Origin: Clostridium sp. CAG:1219
GTDB lineage: Bacteria > Bacillota > Clostridia > TANB77 > CAG-465
DNA length: 9,215 nucleotides
Assembly (NCBI GenBank): GCA_000433335.1
Contig: HF996740.1
Location: forward strand, 7,275 to 16,489
Reading direction: 5' to 3'
Shown: positions 8,301 to 9,215 of the stretch, piece by piece
Position numbering within the stretch: position 1 is the first letter of the stretch
Layout of the letters: every line of letters begins with the position of its first letter
The notes under the pieces: model-generated
What the model saw: the letters and a program-made list of their open reading frames with translations, nothing else
The model's database searches: none
Told to the model about the DNA's origin: nothing
Program-made: the position numbers and the translations under genes

Positions 8301-8431
8301 TATAAATTCCCTCCAATTTCTTTACGAATTTTATAAACTTTTGAATATTATTCAAATCAAATTTTTAATATGGGGTATGCTATTGCCTCAAGAGAGGATA
8401 GCTATTAAAAATTTTGTGAGTTTATATTAAA
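8301..8431 (-). promoter_or_regulatory. Structured RNA element in the rpsJ-rplC gap
   Basis: This 131-nt gap is several times longer than any other gap in the operon. In the minus-strand transcript, 8403-8414 and 8359-8370 are perfect 12-nt inverted repeats (AAAUUUUUAAUA / UAUUAAAAAUUU). They enclose a second stem, GCUAU-CCUC with loop UCUU and GAGG-CA-AUAGC (8379-8402), 9 bp with a two-base CA bulge. An unpaired AUACCCCA (8371-8378) lies between the two stems. A further hairpin, UUUGAAU-AAU-AUUCAAA (8340-8356), follows, before the rplC ribosome site. No U-run follows the main stem, so it does not look like an intrinsic terminator. I infer a cis-acting element controlling rplC and the genes after it; its ligand is unknown. 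Confidence 0.6.
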
Positions 8432-8749
8432 TTATATTTTAACTTCGATATCTACACCTGCAGGCATATCTATTGACATTAATGCATCAACAGTAGCTGG
8501 GTTTGGTGCTAAAACATCAATTACTCTTTTATGAGTTCTCATTTCAAATTGTTCTCTTGAATCTTTATGTTTGTGTGGAGAACGTAAAATAGTAATAATT
8601 TCTTTTTCTGTTGGTAGAGGAATAGGTCCTGAAACTTCAGAGCCTGTTTTTTTAGCAACTTCAACAATCTTTAAAGCAGCTTGCTCTAGCACAACATGAT
8701 CATAAGCTTTAAGTCTTATTCTCATTCTTTTTGTTTTTTCTTTTGACAT
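8432..8749 (-). CDS. rpsJ: 30S ribosomal protein S10 (first gene of the operon)
   Basis: S10 lies in the 30S head with S3 and S14, and in transcription it pairs with NusB in antitermination complexes. The 105-residue product has [20 protein letters not shown] (9-28), the conserved GPIPLPT (41-47), and [18 protein letters not shown] (58-75), then [20 protein letters not shown]. The ATG at 8749 has AAAAGGAG upstream at about 10 nt. It is the first gene after the candidate promoter and follows a predicted leader of about 214 nt. A segment between the SD and the ATG can pair with the leader, suggesting translational control. The stop is TAA. Confidence 0.98.
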   Translation of the reverse strand: MSKEKTKRMRIRLKAYDHVVLEQAALKIVEVAKKTGSEVSGPIPLPTEKEIITILRSPHKHKDSREQFEMRTHKRVIDVLAPNPATVDALMSIDMPAGVDIEVKI

Positions 8750-8963
8750 ATGTAAAACACTCCTTTTCTATAAAAATTGGCTAAACAAGTTTTACACTAC
8801 CCCGTGTGTTTCATATTTTACACATATAAAATACCAAATTTTACAAATAAAACTTGGCAAATACACGTTAATCTATACTTGCCGCCCGATTTAAAATCAG
8901 ACATGCTCCATAAGAGTTCCCTACTTCAAAGAGTAGCCACATCTTACTTCAACGCAAATCAAC
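8750..8963 (-). promoter_or_regulatory. 5' leader of the S10 operon, multi-hairpin
   Basis: From the predicted transcription start to the rpsJ ATG is about 214 nt. Hairpins in transcript order: CUACU/AGUAG (8921-8936); GUCUGAUU/AAUCGGGC with loop UUA (8884-8902); GGCAAGUAUA/UGUAUUUGCC with an 8-nt loop (8856-8883); AAGUUUUA/UAAAAUUU with loop UUUG (8836-8855); UAUUUUA/UAAAAUA (8814-8833). The second, third and fourth contain G.U pairs that would be A.C mismatches on the plus strand, which supports folding of this transcript. Ribosomal-protein operons often carry such leaders for autogenous control. I do not recognise a named leader family, and no T-box or classical riboswitch motif was seen. 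Confidence 0.6.
8751..8796 (-). promoter_or_regulatory. Candidate sequestering hairpin over the rpsJ ribosome site
   Basis: UGUAAAAC (8789-8796) is perfectly complementary to GUUUUACA (8751-8758), which ends one base before the rpsJ AUG. The 30-nt loop would contain the AAAAGGAG site. The same upstream segment can instead pair, as GUAAAACUUG (8786-8795), with CAAGUUUUAU (8847-8856). The two pairings exclude each other, which is the layout of a translational switch. This is inferred from complementarity only, in AT-rich sequence. Confidence 0.4.
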
Positions 8964-8969
8964 ATAGTT

Positions 8970-8998
8970 ATTATAACTTATTTAGTGCAAAAAAGCAA
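8970..8998 (-). promoter_or_regulatory. Candidate sigma-A-type promoter of the S10 operon
   Basis: On the minus strand, TTGCTT (8993-8998) is followed after exactly 17 nt by TATAAT (8970-8975), a perfect -10 box. Transcription would start near 8963. Upstream of the -35 box, A/T tracts (8999-9025, read as TTTTTAATAAAAAATATC and AAAAAAAGC) resemble an UP element, as expected for a strong ribosomal-protein promoter. The -35 box matches the consensus at only three of six positions, so the UP-like tract may matter. Confidence 0.7.
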
Positions 8999-9128
8999 GC
9001 TTTTTTTGATATTTTTTATTAAAAACCAACTATTTATTAAAAGCAATCCAAATATTGTAATATTTTTGTATTATTTGTTGTCTAAATACATCTAATTTCG
9101 TTTTTATAATTAGAAAATATGATGTTAT

Positions 9129-9157
9129 TTGCATATTAATATTTTTTGATATATAAT
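9129..9157 (+). promoter_or_regulatory. Candidate promoter of the divergent gene
   Basis: TTGCAT (9129-9134) and a perfect TATAAT (9152-9157) are separated by 17 nt on the plus strand. The predicted start, near 9164, would leave a very short leader with the Shine-Dalgarno almost at the 5' end. An alternative -10 box, TATAAT at 9105-9110, lacks a well-placed -35 box. The region is very AT-rich, so chance matches are possible. Confidence 0.5.
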
Positions 9158-9174
9158 TAACTTAGGGAGAATTT

Positions 9175-9215
9175 ATGAAAAAGAATAAAAACCAAAAAGG
9201 AAGTTTTTTAAAAAA
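9175..9215 (+). CDS. Start of an unidentified divergent gene (cut by the window edge)
   Basis: An ATG at 9175 has AGGGAGA about 5 nt upstream and a candidate promoter before that. Only 13 codons are visible, reading MKKNKNQKGSFLK. The Lys/Asn-rich beginning could precede a membrane segment or signal peptide, but nothing hydrophobic is visible yet, so I assign no function. It is transcribed away from the ribosomal operon. In many Bacillota the gene upstream of rpsJ is tuf on the same strand, which this is not. Confidence 0.6.
   Translation, partial: MKKNKNQKGSFLK

Noticed and set aside
8330..8360. Internal promoter for rplC, TTGATT and TATAAA
   Set aside because: The 19-nt spacer and imperfect boxes overlap a hairpin; the evidence is too weak to annotate.
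226..8749. Plus-strand open frames opposite the ribosomal genes
   Set aside because: All are antisense to strongly recognised ribosomal proteins, with low-complexity translations.
8868..8942. Possible 24-codon upstream reading frame in the rpsJ leader (starts MWLLFEVGNSYG)
   Set aside because: It has no convincing Shine-Dalgarno site and overlaps two hairpins. The frame is probably incidental.
8989..9006. Inverted repeat AAAAAAGC-AA-GCTTTTTT as a terminator
   Set aside because: The two-base centre cannot form a normal loop without losing pairs, and it overlaps the candidate -35 box and UP-like tract. It is better explained as promoter A/T tracts.
8777..9022. Plus-strand 81-codon open frame across the control region
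   Set aside because: It lies antisense to the leader and promoter, has no good ribosome site, and resembles no family I know.
9054..9084. Second minus-strand promoter, TAGACA and TACAAT
   Set aside because: The spacer is 19 nt and the region is very AT-rich; the 8970-8998 promoter is much better.

Overview
The window is a long ribosomal-protein operon read entirely from the minus strand, plus a control region and the first codons of a divergent gene at the right edge. The DNA is AT-rich (about one third G+C by eye). Almost every gene has a strong AGGAGG-type Shine-Dalgarno (SD) site. S14 is the short zinc-ribbon form and L24 carries a C-terminal CXXC/CXXC zinc ribbon. Together with the uninterrupted S10-spc gene order, this points to a low-GC Bacillota, most likely a clostridium-like lineage. 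The genus cannot be named from this window. Trp is encoded by TGG where checked, and the genes read through without in-frame TGA, so the standard bacterial code fits.

In order of transcription (right to left) the genes are rpsJ, rplC, rplD, rplW, rplB, rpsS, rplV, rpsC, rplP, rpmC, rpsQ, rplN, rplX, rplE, rpsN, rpsH, rplF, rplR, rpsE and rplO, the last cut by the left edge. Within the rplC-rplO run the gaps are only about 1-27 nt and one gene pair overlaps, so the S10 and spc blocks look like one transcription unit with no terminator between them. rpmD (L30), which normally sits between rpsE and rplO, is absent: only 27 nt separate those genes and they hold just the rplO ribosome site. Three starts are set by the SD position rather than by the longest reading frame: rplX (GTG), rpmC and rpsQ.

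The non-coding parts are the most interesting. Positions 8750-9174 hold a candidate promoter for the operon (TTGCTT-17-TATAAT on the minus strand) with A/T tracts upstream, followed by a predicted leader of about 214 nt. The leader can fold into several hairpins. The G.U pairs in three of them work only in the minus-strand RNA, and mutually exclusive pairings reach the rpsJ start region. A second structured element lies in the unusually long 131-nt gap between rpsJ and rplC: a 12-bp perfect stem enclosing a bulged hairpin. Both are good candidates for autogenous ribosomal-protein control, but the ligands cannot be read from the sequence.

At the right edge a plus-strand gene begins at 9175 with its own candidate promoter. 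Only 13 codons are visible and it cannot be identified. In many Bacillota tuf lies just upstream of rpsJ, so here the S10 operon appears detached from the str operon.
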